This document shows, one piece after another, positions 53,411 to 63,532 of a DNA stretch of 64,000 nucleotides. The translations under genes were made by a program, and so were the position numbers. Within the stretch, counting starts at the first letter, position 1. Every line of letters starts with the position of its first letter. Below the pieces are notes generated by a model. The model did not search any database. It saw only the letters and a program-made list of their open reading frames with translations, and was not told where the DNA came from. The stretch is taken from positions 496,001 through 560,000 of the forward strand of contig CAWGNK010000003.1 of assembly GCA_963823945.1 (NCBI GenBank), in the 5' to 3' direction. This DNA is from Bog-793 sp963823945 (GTDB lineage Bacteria; Actinomycetota; Acidimicrobiia; Acidimicrobiales; Bog-793).

Positions 53411-53818
53411 GTGGTGAGAACATTGAAGCTGGGTGACCTTAGAACCAATGAGCAGGTCCTGGCTGACCAGACGGCCAATCCAGAATTTCGCGCCGAGTGG
53501 GGGCGTACATCCATTGCCCGTTCCCTCGCGTTGCAGGTTCTCACCTATCGGACAGAGCACCATCTGTCCCAGAAGGCCATGGCAGACCTACTTGGAATGC
53601 GTCAGCCCCAAGTCGCACGGATCGAAGCAGCCTGTCACAACCCAGAGATAGAGACGCTGTCTCGCGTCGCTGATGTTGTTGGGATTGAAATCCAGGTGAC
53701 CATTCCCACGCGGCGTCGGGAACCAACATTTCGCGCGAGACCAAGACGCCGACGCCAAGTTCGTAGTGACAGCACCACCAACTTGCTCCCGAGCGACCGC
53801 GAAGCTGCAACAGGTTGA
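53411..53818 (+). CDS. HigA-like antitoxin with XRE-type HTH
   Basis: 135 residues. An N-terminal toxin-neutralising region (DLRTNEQVLADQTANPEFRAEW) precedes a helix-turn-helix at about 52-73 (SQKAMADLLGMRQPQVARIE), followed by LSRVADVVGIEIQVTI. The last 35 residues are Arg-rich and disordered. Start is GTG 53411 or the adjacent GTG 53414, next to AGGTGG. Together with the upstream toxin it forms a type II module inserted between leuA and leuDC; composition suggests acquisition. Confidence 0.78.
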   Translation: MVRTLKLGDLRTNEQVLADQTANPEFRAEWGRTSIARSLALQVLTYRTEHHLSQKAMADLLGMRQPQVARIEAACHNPEIETLSRVADVVGIEIQVTIPTRRREPTFRARPRRRRQVRSDSTTNLLPSDREAATG

Positions 53819-53939
53819 TTCTGAACATGACGGCCGCTCCAATCCGAGGAGCCGGTGAAGCCGAGGCGTCCGGAGGCCTGGTGTCTCGCGCCCGCGACCG
53901 GCCCCGCCGGCCTGCTGCCGCCGGAAACCCTCCCCGCCT

Positions 53940-54587
53940 TTAGCTGCTCCCGGACACGGAGATGACGCAGGAGGAGACGAGCGCGACGAGGGACGAGAGG
54001 ATCACGAGGAAAACCCCCCACCCGACGTGCACGCTGACGGTTGTGATGGGAGCCACGATGCCGACAATGCGTACGGAGTACCAGTAGTAGAACGAGGCAC
54101 CGAGACCGGCCCCCGCCGCGGCGGCCGTGAGCTGCGCGAGCACATCTGACGAGCCGGTGGCCAGCATCAACAACGTCGCGAAGGCGACCGCGATCCCGGC
54201 GATCAGCGAGATCTCTCCGAGGCCGTCGCCGTAGATGCCCGAGATGTTCCGCGAACCGAAGGCGGTTCCCGTGATCATCCACGTGTTCCACGAGCCGAAG
54301 ATCATCCCGGCGCCGCCCAGCACGAGCAGCAGGTGCCAGACGGGACCTGCTGCTGTCCGGTTCCGCCTCCGCGCCGGTGCCGGCCGCGGCGGCAGGTACG
54401 GGACGCCTTCGCCCGCGGTTTCCACGCTGTGCGGGGGCGCGATCCTGACTTCGGGCTCGAGACGCCGTTCCTCACGGGGTTGTGGGGACGGCGGGGGTTC
54501 GACCCAGTAGCGCGGCCGGCTCCCGGAGTCCCCGCCGCCGGTGCCCCCGGTCTCCGGTCCCTTCTCAGGTGGTCCCGTCAGCGACAT
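53940..54587 (-). CDS. Hypothetical four-helix membrane protein with Pro-rich N-terminus
   Basis: 215 residues. Residues 1-80 are polar and rich in Pro, Gly and Arg (cytoplasmic, disordered), followed by four predicted transmembrane helices (about 82-103, 125-145, 150-171, 186-210). A WNTWM segment follows helix 1. No family recognised. ATG 54587 is preferred over the longer frame to 54722; TAGCCT lies about 30 nt upstream on its strand. It is not obviously linked to its neighbours. Confidence 0.65.
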   Translation of the reverse strand: MSLTGPPEKGPETGGTGGGDSGSRPRYWVEPPPSPQPREERRLEPEVRIAPPHSVETAGEGVPYLPPRPAPARRRNRTAAGPVWHLLLVLGGAGMIFGSWNTWMITGTAFGSRNISGIYGDGLGEISLIAGIAVAFATLLMLATGSSDVLAQLTAAAAGAGLGASFYYWYSVRIVGIVAPITTVSVHVGWGVFLVILSSLVALVSSCVISVSGSS

Positions 54588-54779
54588 CGCGCCCCCCCGG
54601 GTCGTCCGTCCTCGACGCAGGCTAACCCCGGACCAGCAGGGAGGGGAATGGTCTGTTAGCGGCGCCCGCGGCCCGGAGGGCGGTTCACCGCGCGACAACG
54701 CGGGGACGAGGTTTCGCACCAATTGGCCGCGGCAGGCCGCGGCGACCGCCCTTCGCCCAGGTGGGCCCGTCGCGCGCCG

Positions 54780-55376
54780 CTAGATCGTGACGCGGGGGAG
54801 CCAGGTCGCGCGGCTCTCCTCGAACCGCGCGATGTCGGCGGCGTGCTGCAGGGTGCAGGCGACGTCGTCGAGCCCGCCGAGCAGGCGCTCGCGGGCCGAG
54901 TCCTCGATCATGAACGGCGCCGAGATCCCCGCGCCCGCCGCTTCGATGCGCCTGTGCTCCACATCGACGGTGATCTCGAGTGAGGGGTCCGCGAGGACGG
55001 CGTCGAGCAGCTGTCGGCCGACCGCCGCGGTCACCTCGGCCGGGACAAGGCCCGAGCGGGTGGAGTTGCCCTTGAAGATGTCGGCGATGCGGGGGCTGAC
55101 GACGGCCCGGAACCCGTGGTCGACGAGCGCCCAGACGGCGTGCTCGCGCGACGACCCGATGCCGAAGTTCTCCCCGGCGACGAGGATCACGGCACCGGCG
55201 TGCTCAGATCGATTGAGGACGAACCCCGGATCCTGTCGCCACTCGGCGAAGAGCCCGTCCTCGTAGCCGGTGCGCTCGATGCGCTTCAGCCATTCACTCG
55301 GGATGATCTGGTCCGTGTCGACGTTGGCGCGGTCGAGCGGCAGCGCCCGCCCGGTGACGACCCGTACTGGCTCCAT
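54780..55376 (-). CDS. leuD: 3-isopropylmalate dehydratase small subunit
   Basis: Swivel subunit of isopropylmalate isomerase. 198 residues: GRALPLDRANVDTDQIIPSEWL at the N-terminus, the substrate loop GENFGIGSSREHAVWAL, and a normal C-terminus. ATG 55376, 30 nt after leuC on the same strand. Confidence 0.95.
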   Translation of the reverse strand: MEPVRVVTGRALPLDRANVDTDQIIPSEWLKRIERTGYEDGLFAEWRQDPGFVLNRSEHAGAVILVAGENFGIGSSREHAVWALVDHGFRAVVSPRIADIFKGNSTRSGLVPAEVTAAVGRQLLDAVLADPSLEITVDVEHRRIEAAGAGISAPFMIEDSARERLLGGLDDVACTLQHAADIARFEESRATWLPRVTI

Positions 55377-55406
55377 GTCCCTCCCTAACGACCCGGCGCC
55401 GCGGGC

Positions 55407-56816
55407 TCAGCCGAGCGCATCGGGCGTCGCGAAGTGCCCGGCGATCGCGGTCGCCGCGGCCACGGCCGGCGACACGAGATGCGTCCTGCCACCGGGACCC
55501 TGTCTTCCCTCGAAGTTCCTGTTCGACGTCGACGCGCACCTCTCACCGGGCGCGAGCAGGTCGGGATTCATGCCCAGGCACATCGAGCATCCCGGTTCGC
55601 GCCACTCGAAGCCGGCGTCGCGAAAGATTCGGTCGAGACCCTCGGATTCGGCCTGTGCCTTCACGCGGTGCGAACCCGGCACGACGAGGGCGCGCACTCC
55701 GGGATTCACGCGGCGCCCGGCGACGACCCCGGCGGCGGCGCGCAGATCCTCGATCCGAGAATTCGTGCACGAGCCGATGAACACCGTGCTGACCGCGACG
55801 TCGGTCATGCGCGTGCCGGGCGCGAGACCCATGTAGGCGAGCGCCCGGGCGGCGGAGGCGCACGCGGACGGTTCCCCGAACGAGTCGGGATCCGGCACGA
55901 ACCCGTCGACGGCCACGACCTGCGCGGGGTTCGTCCCCCACGTCACGCTCGGGCGGATCGCCGAGCCGTCGATATAGACGACCCGGTCGAAGCACGCGCC
56001 GTCGTCGGTCGGGAGTGCGCGCCAGGCTTCCAGCGCCCGCTCCCAGTCGGCGCCTCGCGGGGCGAAACGGCGGCCTTCGACGTAGGAAAACGTCGTGTCG
56101 TCTGGGGCGACCATGCCAGCCCGCGCCCCGGCCTCGATCGACATGTTGCAGAGCGTCATGCGCCCCTCCATCGAGAGGCGGTCGACGACACTGCCGCGGT
56201 ACTCGATCAGGTAGCCGACCCCTCCGGCGGTGCCGAGCGCGGCCATGACCGCCAGGGCGACGTCCTTGGCGGTGGCGCCGCCGGCGAGGACTCCGTTGAT
56301 CACGACGGCGAGGAACTCCGGCCGCTGCTGCTGGAGCGTCTGGGTGGCGAGCACGTGCTCGACCTCGGACGTGCCGATCCCGAAGGCGAGCGCGCCGAAG
56401 GCGCCGTGCGTCGAGGTGTGGCTGTCACCGCAAACGATCGTCATCCCCGGAAGTGTCAGTCCCTGCTCGGGACCGATGATGTGCACGACGCCCTGGTTGG
56501 CGTCGCCCATCGGGTACAAGGTCACGCCGAACTCGGCGCAGTTGTCCGCCAGGGCCGCGAGCTGGCGGCGGGAGACCGGGTCGGCGACCGGCTGGTCGAT
56601 GTTCAGCGTCGGGACGTTGTGGTCGGCGGTCGCGACCGTGAGGTCCGGCCGGCGCACGCGGCGCCCGGCGATCCGCAGGCCCTCGAACGCCTGTGGCGAG
56701 GTGACCTCGTGGACGAGGTGGAGGTCGATGTACAGCAGGTCAGCCTCGGAGCGGTCCGCCCCTTGGCGTACGACGTGGTCGTCCCAGACCTTCTGTGCGA
56801 GCGTGCGTAGTGTCAT
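55407..56816 (-). CDS. leuC: 3-isopropylmalate dehydratase large subunit
   Basis: Aconitase-family Fe-S enzyme isomerising 2- to 3-isopropylmalate. 469 residues. The 4Fe-4S ligands are present: Cys in IGSCTNSRIEDLRAA and the pair in GCSMCLGMN; also VCGDSHTSTHGAFG. ATG 56816, 6 nt after greA, so greA-leuC-leuD look co-transcribed. leuB is divergent beyond greA. Confidence 0.96.
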   Translation of the reverse strand: MTLRTLAQKVWDDHVVRQGADRSEADLLYIDLHLVHEVTSPQAFEGLRIAGRRVRRPDLTVATADHNVPTLNIDQPVADPVSRRQLAALADNCAEFGVTLYPMGDANQGVVHIIGPEQGLTLPGMTIVCGDSHTSTHGAFGALAFGIGTSEVEHVLATQTLQQQRPEFLAVVINGVLAGGATAKDVALAVMAALGTAGGVGYLIEYRGSVVDRLSMEGRMTLCNMSIEAGARAGMVAPDDTTFSYVEGRRFAPRGADWERALEAWRALPTDDGACFDRVVYIDGSAIRPSVTWGTNPAQVVAVDGFVPDPDSFGEPSACASAARALAYMGLAPGTRMTDVAVSTVFIGSCTNSRIEDLRAAAGVVAGRRVNPGVRALVVPGSHRVKAQAESEGLDRIFRDAGFEWREPGCSMCLGMNPDLLAPGERCASTSNRNFEGRQGPGGRTHLVSPAVAAATAIAGHFATPDALG

Positions 56817-56822
56817 GGGGCG

Positions 56823-57290
56823 TCAGTCGACCGTGATGATCTCGACCTCGAGCTGGCCGTTCGGCGCGTCGTACGCGACGTGGTCCCCGGCGCGATGGCC
56901 AAGAAGGGCTTGTCCGAGGGGGGATCCGACCGAGATGACGGCGACGTCGTCGCGGCGCTCCTCGATCGAGCCGACAAGGAAACGCTCGACGTCCTCGTCG
57001 CCGGCGTAGCGGATGCCGACGATCGAGCCGGCGGCGATGCCCCCGTCGTCGGTCAGCGACGCGCCGGTGATCACGGCGGAGCTCAGCATCTGCTGGAGCT
57101 GCCGGATCCGCGACTCCATCTTGCCCTGGGCGTCCTTGGCGGCGTGGTAGTCGCCGTTCTCCGAAAGGTCGCCGAGCGCGCGGGCCGCCTCGATCGCCCG
57201 CGCGATCTCGATCCGGCCCCGCGTCGTCAGGTCCTCGAGCTCCTCGACGAGCCGGGCGTGCGTTTCCGGGGACAGATGCGTCTCACCCAT
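56823..57290 (-). CDS. greA: Transcription elongation factor GreA
   Basis: Stimulates transcript cleavage by backtracked RNA polymerase. 155 residues: N-terminal coiled coil with the basic/acidic tip (DLSENGDYHAAKDAQGKMESRI) and a C-terminal FKBP-like domain ending SPLGQALLGHRAGD. ATG 57290. The acidic tip residues for Mg delivery (Asp-Glu in LSENGDY) are intact. Placement ahead of leuCD in one unit is unusual. Confidence 0.95.
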   Translation of the reverse strand: MGETHLSPETHARLVEELEDLTTRGRIEIARAIEAARALGDLSENGDYHAAKDAQGKMESRIRQLQQMLSSAVITGASLTDDGGIAAGSIVGIRYAGDEDVERFLVGSIEERRDDVAVISVGSPLGQALLGHRAGDHVAYDAPNGQLEVEIITVD

Positions 57291-57297
57291 CGATTCG

Positions 57298-57303
57298 AGG
57301 ATA
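57298..57303 (-). promoter_or_regulatory. Candidate -10 box for leaderless greA-leuCD mRNA
   Basis: TATCCT on the minus strand, 7 nt before ATG 57290, without a ribosome-binding site between. No clear -35. Confidence 0.35.
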
Positions 57304-57371
57304 CCGGGTCGGGCCTCCGCCTCTCGAATGCTGCGGGCCGGCTACGCCTTGTGGCCCGTGAAAGCCCCAAA

Positions 57372-57400
57372 TTGACCGTGTGCTGGCAGCCCGTCAGACT
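57372..57400 (+). promoter_or_regulatory. Predicted promoter for leuB-ilvE
   Basis: TTGACC (57372-57377), a 17-nt spacer and CAGACT (57395-57400), the same -10 hexamer as in the ilvB leader promoter. It would give a 5' leader of about 150 nt. The leader contains GC-rich inverted repeats but no leader peptide rich in Leu/Val/Ile and no T-tract that I can see. Confidence 0.4.
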
Positions 57401-57555
57401 TGTCCCGTCATGGCGGTCGGGCCACGGGCCGACGCCGTATCGGTGGGTGCCCGACCCGAGTGCGCCTTCTTGTCCAATCCGTGGAAGGCGTTGACGTCGG
57501 CGGTCGTCCTCCAGACGGATCCCCACCGACGTTCGGTCCGGTTGATCGGAGTCGA

Positions 57556-58599
57556 GTGGTCTTGGGGGCTTTCAGAATCGCAGTGATCGGCGGGGACGGC
57601 ATCGGTCCTGATGTCGTCGCCGAGGCGCTGAAAGTCGTCGCGGCGGCCGGCGTCCGCTGCGAGACGACCGACTACGACCTGGGCGCGGCGCGCTACACGC
57701 GCACGGGCGAGATCCTTCCCGACGGTGTGCTCGAGGAGCTGCGGGATCACGACGCGATCCTGCTCGGCGCGGTGGGCCCGCCGGTCGGCGCGACCGACGT
57801 GCCCGCCGGGGCTCTGGAGCGGGGCCTGCTGCTCCGGTTGCGGTTCGAGCTCGATCTCTACATCAATCTGCGGCCTTGCGAAGGGGTTCCCGGCGCGATC
57901 GCGCCCGACGCGGACATCTGCATCGTCCGGGAGAACACGGAGGGACCGTACGCCGGCGAAGGGGGACTGCTCCGGCGGGGGACCCCCTGGGAGGTCGCGA
58001 CGCAGGGTTCGGTGAACACCCGGCACGGGGTGGAGCGCTGCGTGCGTTTCGCCTTCGAACTCGCCCGGACCCGGCCCCGGCACTCCGTGACCCTCGTGCA
58101 CAAGACGAACGTCCTCACCTATGCGGGTGACCTGTGGAGCCGCGTCGTCGACGAGGTCGCCGCCGGCTTCCCCGGGGTCGCCACCGCCTACAACCACGTC
58201 GATGCGGCCTGCATCTACCTCGCGACCGAACCCGCGCGCTACGACGTCATCGTCACCGACAACCTGTTCGGCGACATCCTGAGCGACCTCGCCGGCGCGT
58301 TGACGGGGGGGATCGGCCTCGCGGCGTCCGCCAACCTCAACCCCGAGCGCACGGGCCCGTCCCTTTTCGAGCCCGTCCACGGCGCGGCGCACGACATCGT
58401 GGGCACCGGGCGCGCGAACCCGATCGCCGCCATCCGTTCCGCGGCGATGATGGTGGACTTCCTCGGCGAGCACGAGGCGGGAGCGAGGATCACCAGGGCG
58501 GTGCTGGACGTGCAGTCCGAGATGGCGGCACACGAATCACACATGACGACGACGGCGATCGGCGATGCCGTCGCAGAAAGGTTGCAACGATGCCCCTGA
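57556..58599 (+). CDS. leuB: 3-isopropylmalate dehydrogenase
   Basis: Oxidative decarboxylation of 3-isopropylmalate with NAD. 347 residues: IAVIGGDGIGPDVV at the N-terminus, Arg-rich substrate helix (ERGLLLRLRFELDLYINLRP), IVRENTEGPYAG, the Mg-binding VTDNLFGDILSDLA and the NAD loop EPVHGAAHDIVGTGRANPIA. GTG 57556 is chosen, with TTG 57562 as alternative; the open frame extends to 57400 without similarity. The 3' end overlaps ilvE by 10 nt. Confidence 0.94.
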   Translation: MVLGAFRIAVIGGDGIGPDVVAEALKVVAAAGVRCETTDYDLGAARYTRTGEILPDGVLEELRDHDAILLGAVGPPVGATDVPAGALERGLLLRLRFELDLYINLRPCEGVPGAIAPDADICIVRENTEGPYAGEGGLLRRGTPWEVATQGSVNTRHGVERCVRFAFELARTRPRHSVTLVHKTNVLTYAGDLWSRVVDEVAAGFPGVATAYNHVDAACIYLATEPARYDVIVTDNLFGDILSDLAGALTGGIGLAASANLNPERTGPSLFEPVHGAAHDIVGTGRANPIAAIRSAAMMVDFLGEHEAGARITRAVLDVQSEMAAHESHMTTTAIGDAVAERLQRCP

Positions 58600-59516
58600 C
58601 CCCGACCGAGAAGATCTGGATGGACGGTGAGCTCGTCGACTGGGCCGACGCGCAGATCCACGTCCTCACGCACTCGCTGCACTACGGGACCGGAGTATTC
58701 GAGGGCATTCGCGCCTACAAGACCGCGAGCGGTCCGGCCGTCTTCCGCCTCGCCGACCACGTCTCCCGCTTCGACCGGACGGCGCGGACGCTGATGATGA
58801 AGCTGCCCTACGACGAGGCCGAGATCTTCGAGGCCATCAAGACGACGGTGCGCGCGACCGGCCTCGACGCCTGCTACATCCGGCCGATCGCCTACTACGG
58901 CTACGGCGACCTGGGCATCAGCCCGCTCACCTGCGAGGTCCATGTCGCCATCGCAGCCTGGCCCTGGGCCGCCTACCTCGGCGACGACGCCATCGCGCAC
59001 GGCGCCCGGGTGAAGGTCAGCTCGTGGGCGCGCAACGACCCGCGGTCGGTGCCGGCCTCGGCCAAGGCGACGGGGACCTACATCAACTCGACGCTCGCCA
59101 AGGTCGAGGCGTTGATGGCGGGCTACGAGGAGGCGGTGATGTGCACGACCGACGGCTTCCTCTCGGAGTGCACGGGGGAGAACCTCTTCATCGTGCGCCG
59201 CGGCCGCCTGCTCACGCCGGCCTTCTCGGCCTCGGTCGCCCTCGAGGGCGTCACCGCGGAATCCGTGATGACGATCGCCCGCGACCTCGGCTACGAGGTC
59301 GCCGAGGAGTCCTTGCGCCGGACCGACCTCTACATCGCCGAGGAGGCATTCCTGACCGGCACGGCGGCGGAGGTCGTGCCGATCGCCTCGGTCGACGACC
59401 GCGTGATCGGCGACGGCACGCCCGGACCGATGACGCGTGCGATCCAGGAGGTCTTCTTCAAGGCCGTGCGGGGCGAGGTCGAGCAGTACAAGGATTGGCT
59501 CGACTACGTCAACTAG
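58590..59516 (+). CDS. ilvE: Branched-chain amino acid aminotransferase (class IV)
   Basis: Final amination of the branched-chain keto acids. 308 residues, short bacterial form: WMDGELVDWADAQIHVLTHSLHYGTGVFEGIRAY at the N-terminus (the first parts only are diagnostic), PLP lysine in SAKATGTYINSTLAK, and ECTGENLFIVRRG. ATG 58590 lies within the leuB 3' end, so translation is likely coupled. Confidence 0.94.
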   Translation: MPLTPTEKIWMDGELVDWADAQIHVLTHSLHYGTGVFEGIRAYKTASGPAVFRLADHVSRFDRTARTLMMKLPYDEAEIFEAIKTTVRATGLDACYIRPIAYYGYGDLGISPLTCEVHVAIAAWPWAAYLGDDAIAHGARVKVSSWARNDPRSVPASAKATGTYINSTLAKVEALMAGYEEAVMCTTDGFLSECTGENLFIVRRGRLLTPAFSASVALEGVTAESVMTIARDLGYEVAEESLRRTDLYIAEEAFLTGTAAEVVPIASVDDRVIGDGTPGPMTRAIQEVFFKAVRGEVEQYKDWLDYVN

Positions 59517-59560
59517 CCCGGCCGCGACCGGACCCGACACGGGATGGTAGACACGGGCCG

Positions 59561-60070
59561 ATGACCCAACCGAGATTCGCCCCCATCGCCATCGAGGACG
59601 AGGTGCGTCCCGGGAGCCGTCTCGGCCCGCCGCGGGCCTGGACGGCGAACCGGCCCGCCGACTTCCGTTCGGGGCCGCCCCCGTCGGAGCGGGGCACCGG
59701 CACGGCCGGCCCCGACCAGGGCTACGCGCTGCTGCTCGCCCGGCGATTCGCCGACCGGCTCGTGCTCGCCCCCGGGGAGCGGCGTGACGACGTGCTCATG
59801 GGGGCGGTGGAGCTCGCCATGAAGCGCGCCGGCCTGTTCGGCCGGGCGCCGATGGCCAGCGACATCGAATGCGTCCTCGCCCTTTTCGGCTTCCTCGCGT
59901 CAGCGCCGGCGGAGCTGGTCGAACGCCGCCGCGATCTCTTCTCCGGGGTGAGCCACGACTACTGGGCCCAGCGCGAGCTCGTCGACCGGGTCCCGGAGTC
60001 GTCGCTGCGGCGGAGCCGGGCGGAGATTGCGGCTGCCGCCGGAGATTGGCCGACGCTCATCGGGGATTGA
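59561..60070 (+). CDS. Hypothetical protein
   Basis: 169 residues, soluble, no signal peptide or membrane helix. A Pro/Arg-rich N-terminus (about 1-50) is followed by a helical region (GYALLLARRFADRL, then DDVLMGAVELAMKRAGLFGRAP and DIECVLALFGFL). No family recognised. ATG 59561 has TAGACA 7 nt upstream. Codon pattern and length fit a real gene; located 44 nt after ilvE on the same strand. Confidence 0.6.
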   Translation: MTQPRFAPIAIEDEVRPGSRLGPPRAWTANRPADFRSGPPPSERGTGTAGPDQGYALLLARRFADRLVLAPGERRDDVLMGAVELAMKRAGLFGRAPMASDIECVLALFGFLASAPAELVERRRDLFSGVSHDYWAQRELVDRVPESSLRRSRAEIAAAAGDWPTLIGD

Positions 60071-60199
60071 ACCCGGTGGGAGCGGAGTTCCGGTGTCAAG
60101 TGCCGGGGGACCTCGTGAGAAGCGCGCCGGCGAGGCGATCGCGGGGCGCCGCCGGCCGATAGGTCGTGAATCGTGCGGGTCTGACCGAGTGGCGCGGGA

Positions 60200-61537
60200 C
60201 TAGCTCGGCGGGGGAACGGGGCCCGGCTGCCGCCAGGCCGACCGGGCGAACAGACACTGGATGTCGGAGATCCGTCGCTCCCTGAACGCGGCCTCACAGG
60301 AGCACAGGTAGAAGTCGAAGAGCAGGTGGAACGTCTCGTCGAGGCCGAGGGCTGCCAGCCGGTCGGCGTGGGCCTCGAGAGCCGCCCGCCAGCGGCGCAG
60401 CGTCTCGGCGTAGTGCGGCCCGATGTCGTCGAGGGCCACGAGCTCGAGGTCGGTCACGCGCGCCGTCGTCTCGAGGATCGCCGCGACCGAGGGCAGACAG
60501 CCGCCCGGGAAGATGTAGCGCTTGATGAAGTCGCGGCTCTGCCGGGCGCGTGCGAAGTACCGGTCGGCGATCGTGATCGCCTGGAGCGCCATGAGGCCCC
60601 CCGGCGCGAGCAGGCGCGCGCAGGCCGAGAAGAACGTGGGGTACTGGCGCCAGTCGACGGCCTCGATCATCTCGATCGAGACGAGCTTGTCGTAGGTTCC
60701 CTCGAGGTCCCGGTAGTCGCGCAGCAGCACGGTCACCCGGTCGGCGAGGCCCGCCCTCGCCACGGCTTCGGTGGCGAACTCGAACTGGCGGGCGGAGAGC
60801 GTGGTCGTCGTGACTCGGCAGCCGTACGCCCGTGCGGCGTGGATGGCGAAGCTGCCCCAGCCGCTGCCGATCTCGAGCACATGGTCGGAGGGTTCGAGCT
60901 GCAGCTTGCGGCAGAGCCGGTCGATCTTGGCGAGCTGGGCATCGGCAAGCGAGGTCTCCGGGGAGTCGAACAGCGCGCACGAATACGTCATCGTCTCGTC
61001 GAGGAAGAGCGAGAAGAACTCGTTGCCGAGGTCGTAGTGCGCGCCGACGTTGCGCCGGTCGGTGTCGCGCCGCCCGAGGTGTTCGAGGAACCGGACCCGG
61101 GCCCAGAGCACCGGCGCGAGAAGCAGATGGGCGAGGCGCTGGGTGCGTTCTGTCGGATCGAGGTTGCGGATCATCACGCGAACCGCCACCACGAGGTCGT
61201 CGAGGTCGCCGACGGTCCACCAGCCCGAGTAGAAGGCGCGTCCGAGCCCGCTGCTCGCCGCGGTGGCGACGGCGGTCCACGCCGCGGGCGACACGACGGA
61301 GATCTCGGGGACCGTGAGGTCCTCGGCGGGTTCGCCGTACACCCGTCGTCGGCCGTTTTCCGTGATGGCGAGCGCACCGTCATGCAGCGAGGCAAGGAGG
61401 CGCACGACGACCGCGCGGGCCAACCGGTCCCGCAGGCGGCGACGCGCCGTCGTGCTCGGTCGCCGGGGGACGATCGTCGGCCCGGATCCGGCCCCCCTGG
61501 CGGGACCGACGGGCCCCCCGTCGTCGGCGCTGGCCAT
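60200..61537 (-). CDS. Cyclopropane-fatty-acyl-phospholipid synthase family methyltransferase
   Basis: SAM-dependent enzyme of the Cfa/CmaS family that adds a methylene or methyl group across a lipid double bond. 445 residues: an N-terminal lipid-binding-like domain (about 30-150), then GAHYDLGNEFFSLFLDETMTYSCA, SAM motif VLEIGSGWGSFAIHAA, SIEMIEAVDW and IKRYIFPGGCLPS. ATG 61537 is preferred (TAGGTT lies 5 nt upstream); an extension to 61573 is possible. Which lipid product (cyclopropane or mid-chain methyl branch) cannot be told from sequence. Transcribed alone. Confidence 0.9.
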   Translation of the reverse strand: MASADDGGPVGPARGAGSGPTIVPRRPSTTARRRLRDRLARAVVVRLLASLHDGALAITENGRRRVYGEPAEDLTVPEISVVSPAAWTAVATAASSGLGRAFYSGWWTVGDLDDLVVAVRVMIRNLDPTERTQRLAHLLLAPVLWARVRFLEHLGRRDTDRRNVGAHYDLGNEFFSLFLDETMTYSCALFDSPETSLADAQLAKIDRLCRKLQLEPSDHVLEIGSGWGSFAIHAARAYGCRVTTTTLSARQFEFATEAVARAGLADRVTVLLRDYRDLEGTYDKLVSIEMIEAVDWRQYPTFFSACARLLAPGGLMALQAITIADRYFARARQSRDFIKRYIFPGGCLPSVAAILETTARVTDLELVALDDIGPHYAETLRRWRAALEAHADRLAALGLDETFHLLFDFYLCSCEAAFRERRISDIQCLFARSAWRQPGPVPPPS

Positions 61538-61718
61538 CACCCAACCTAGGCACCGCCGGCACCGGATCGTCAAGGCCCGCCGCGCCCGGTGGCGCCACGC
61601 AGGCGCGGCGGGCCGTGTCCTCGCGGGCGCCAGGCGCGATCGGCGCGATGCTGGTGGCTGCCGGCATCCACCGCGTGCCGATCGCCCACCGCCACGATCC
61701 CCTCAGAACCTCGCGCCG

Positions 61719-63320
<1,602 letters not shown>

Positions 63321-63337
63321 TCGCCGGCGGCGCCCGA

Positions 63338-63362
63338 GGGCCCTCGTCAGACGAGGCGGCCC
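63338..63362 (+). terminator. Stable hairpin after the ABC-F gene, possible terminator
   Basis: GGGCC-CTCGT-CAG-ACGAG-GC-GGCCC: two stacked 5-bp stems with a 2-nt bulge and 3-nt loop, 18 nt after the stop codon. No T-tract follows, so termination would need Rho or be weak. A second inverted repeat (CGGGAG/CTCCCG) follows immediately. Confidence 0.35.
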
Positions 63363-63532
63363 GGGAGGCTCCCGCCGCTAGCGTTGGGTAGAGCCGGGAG
63401 GTTCCCTTCACAGAAACTTCCCAGGCGGGACCCAGACGGATCCGAGATACCAACTCCATACTCGGGCGTGCAAAGGAATCTCCAGGGCGACCACGCCAGG
63501 AACTCGAGCGGAGAACTGAGGAACGAGGACCG

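Noticed and set aside
57401..57555. A third attenuator in front of leuB
   Set aside because: The leader has GC-rich inverted repeats but no short ORF rich in Leu/Val/Ile and no T-tract after a hairpin.
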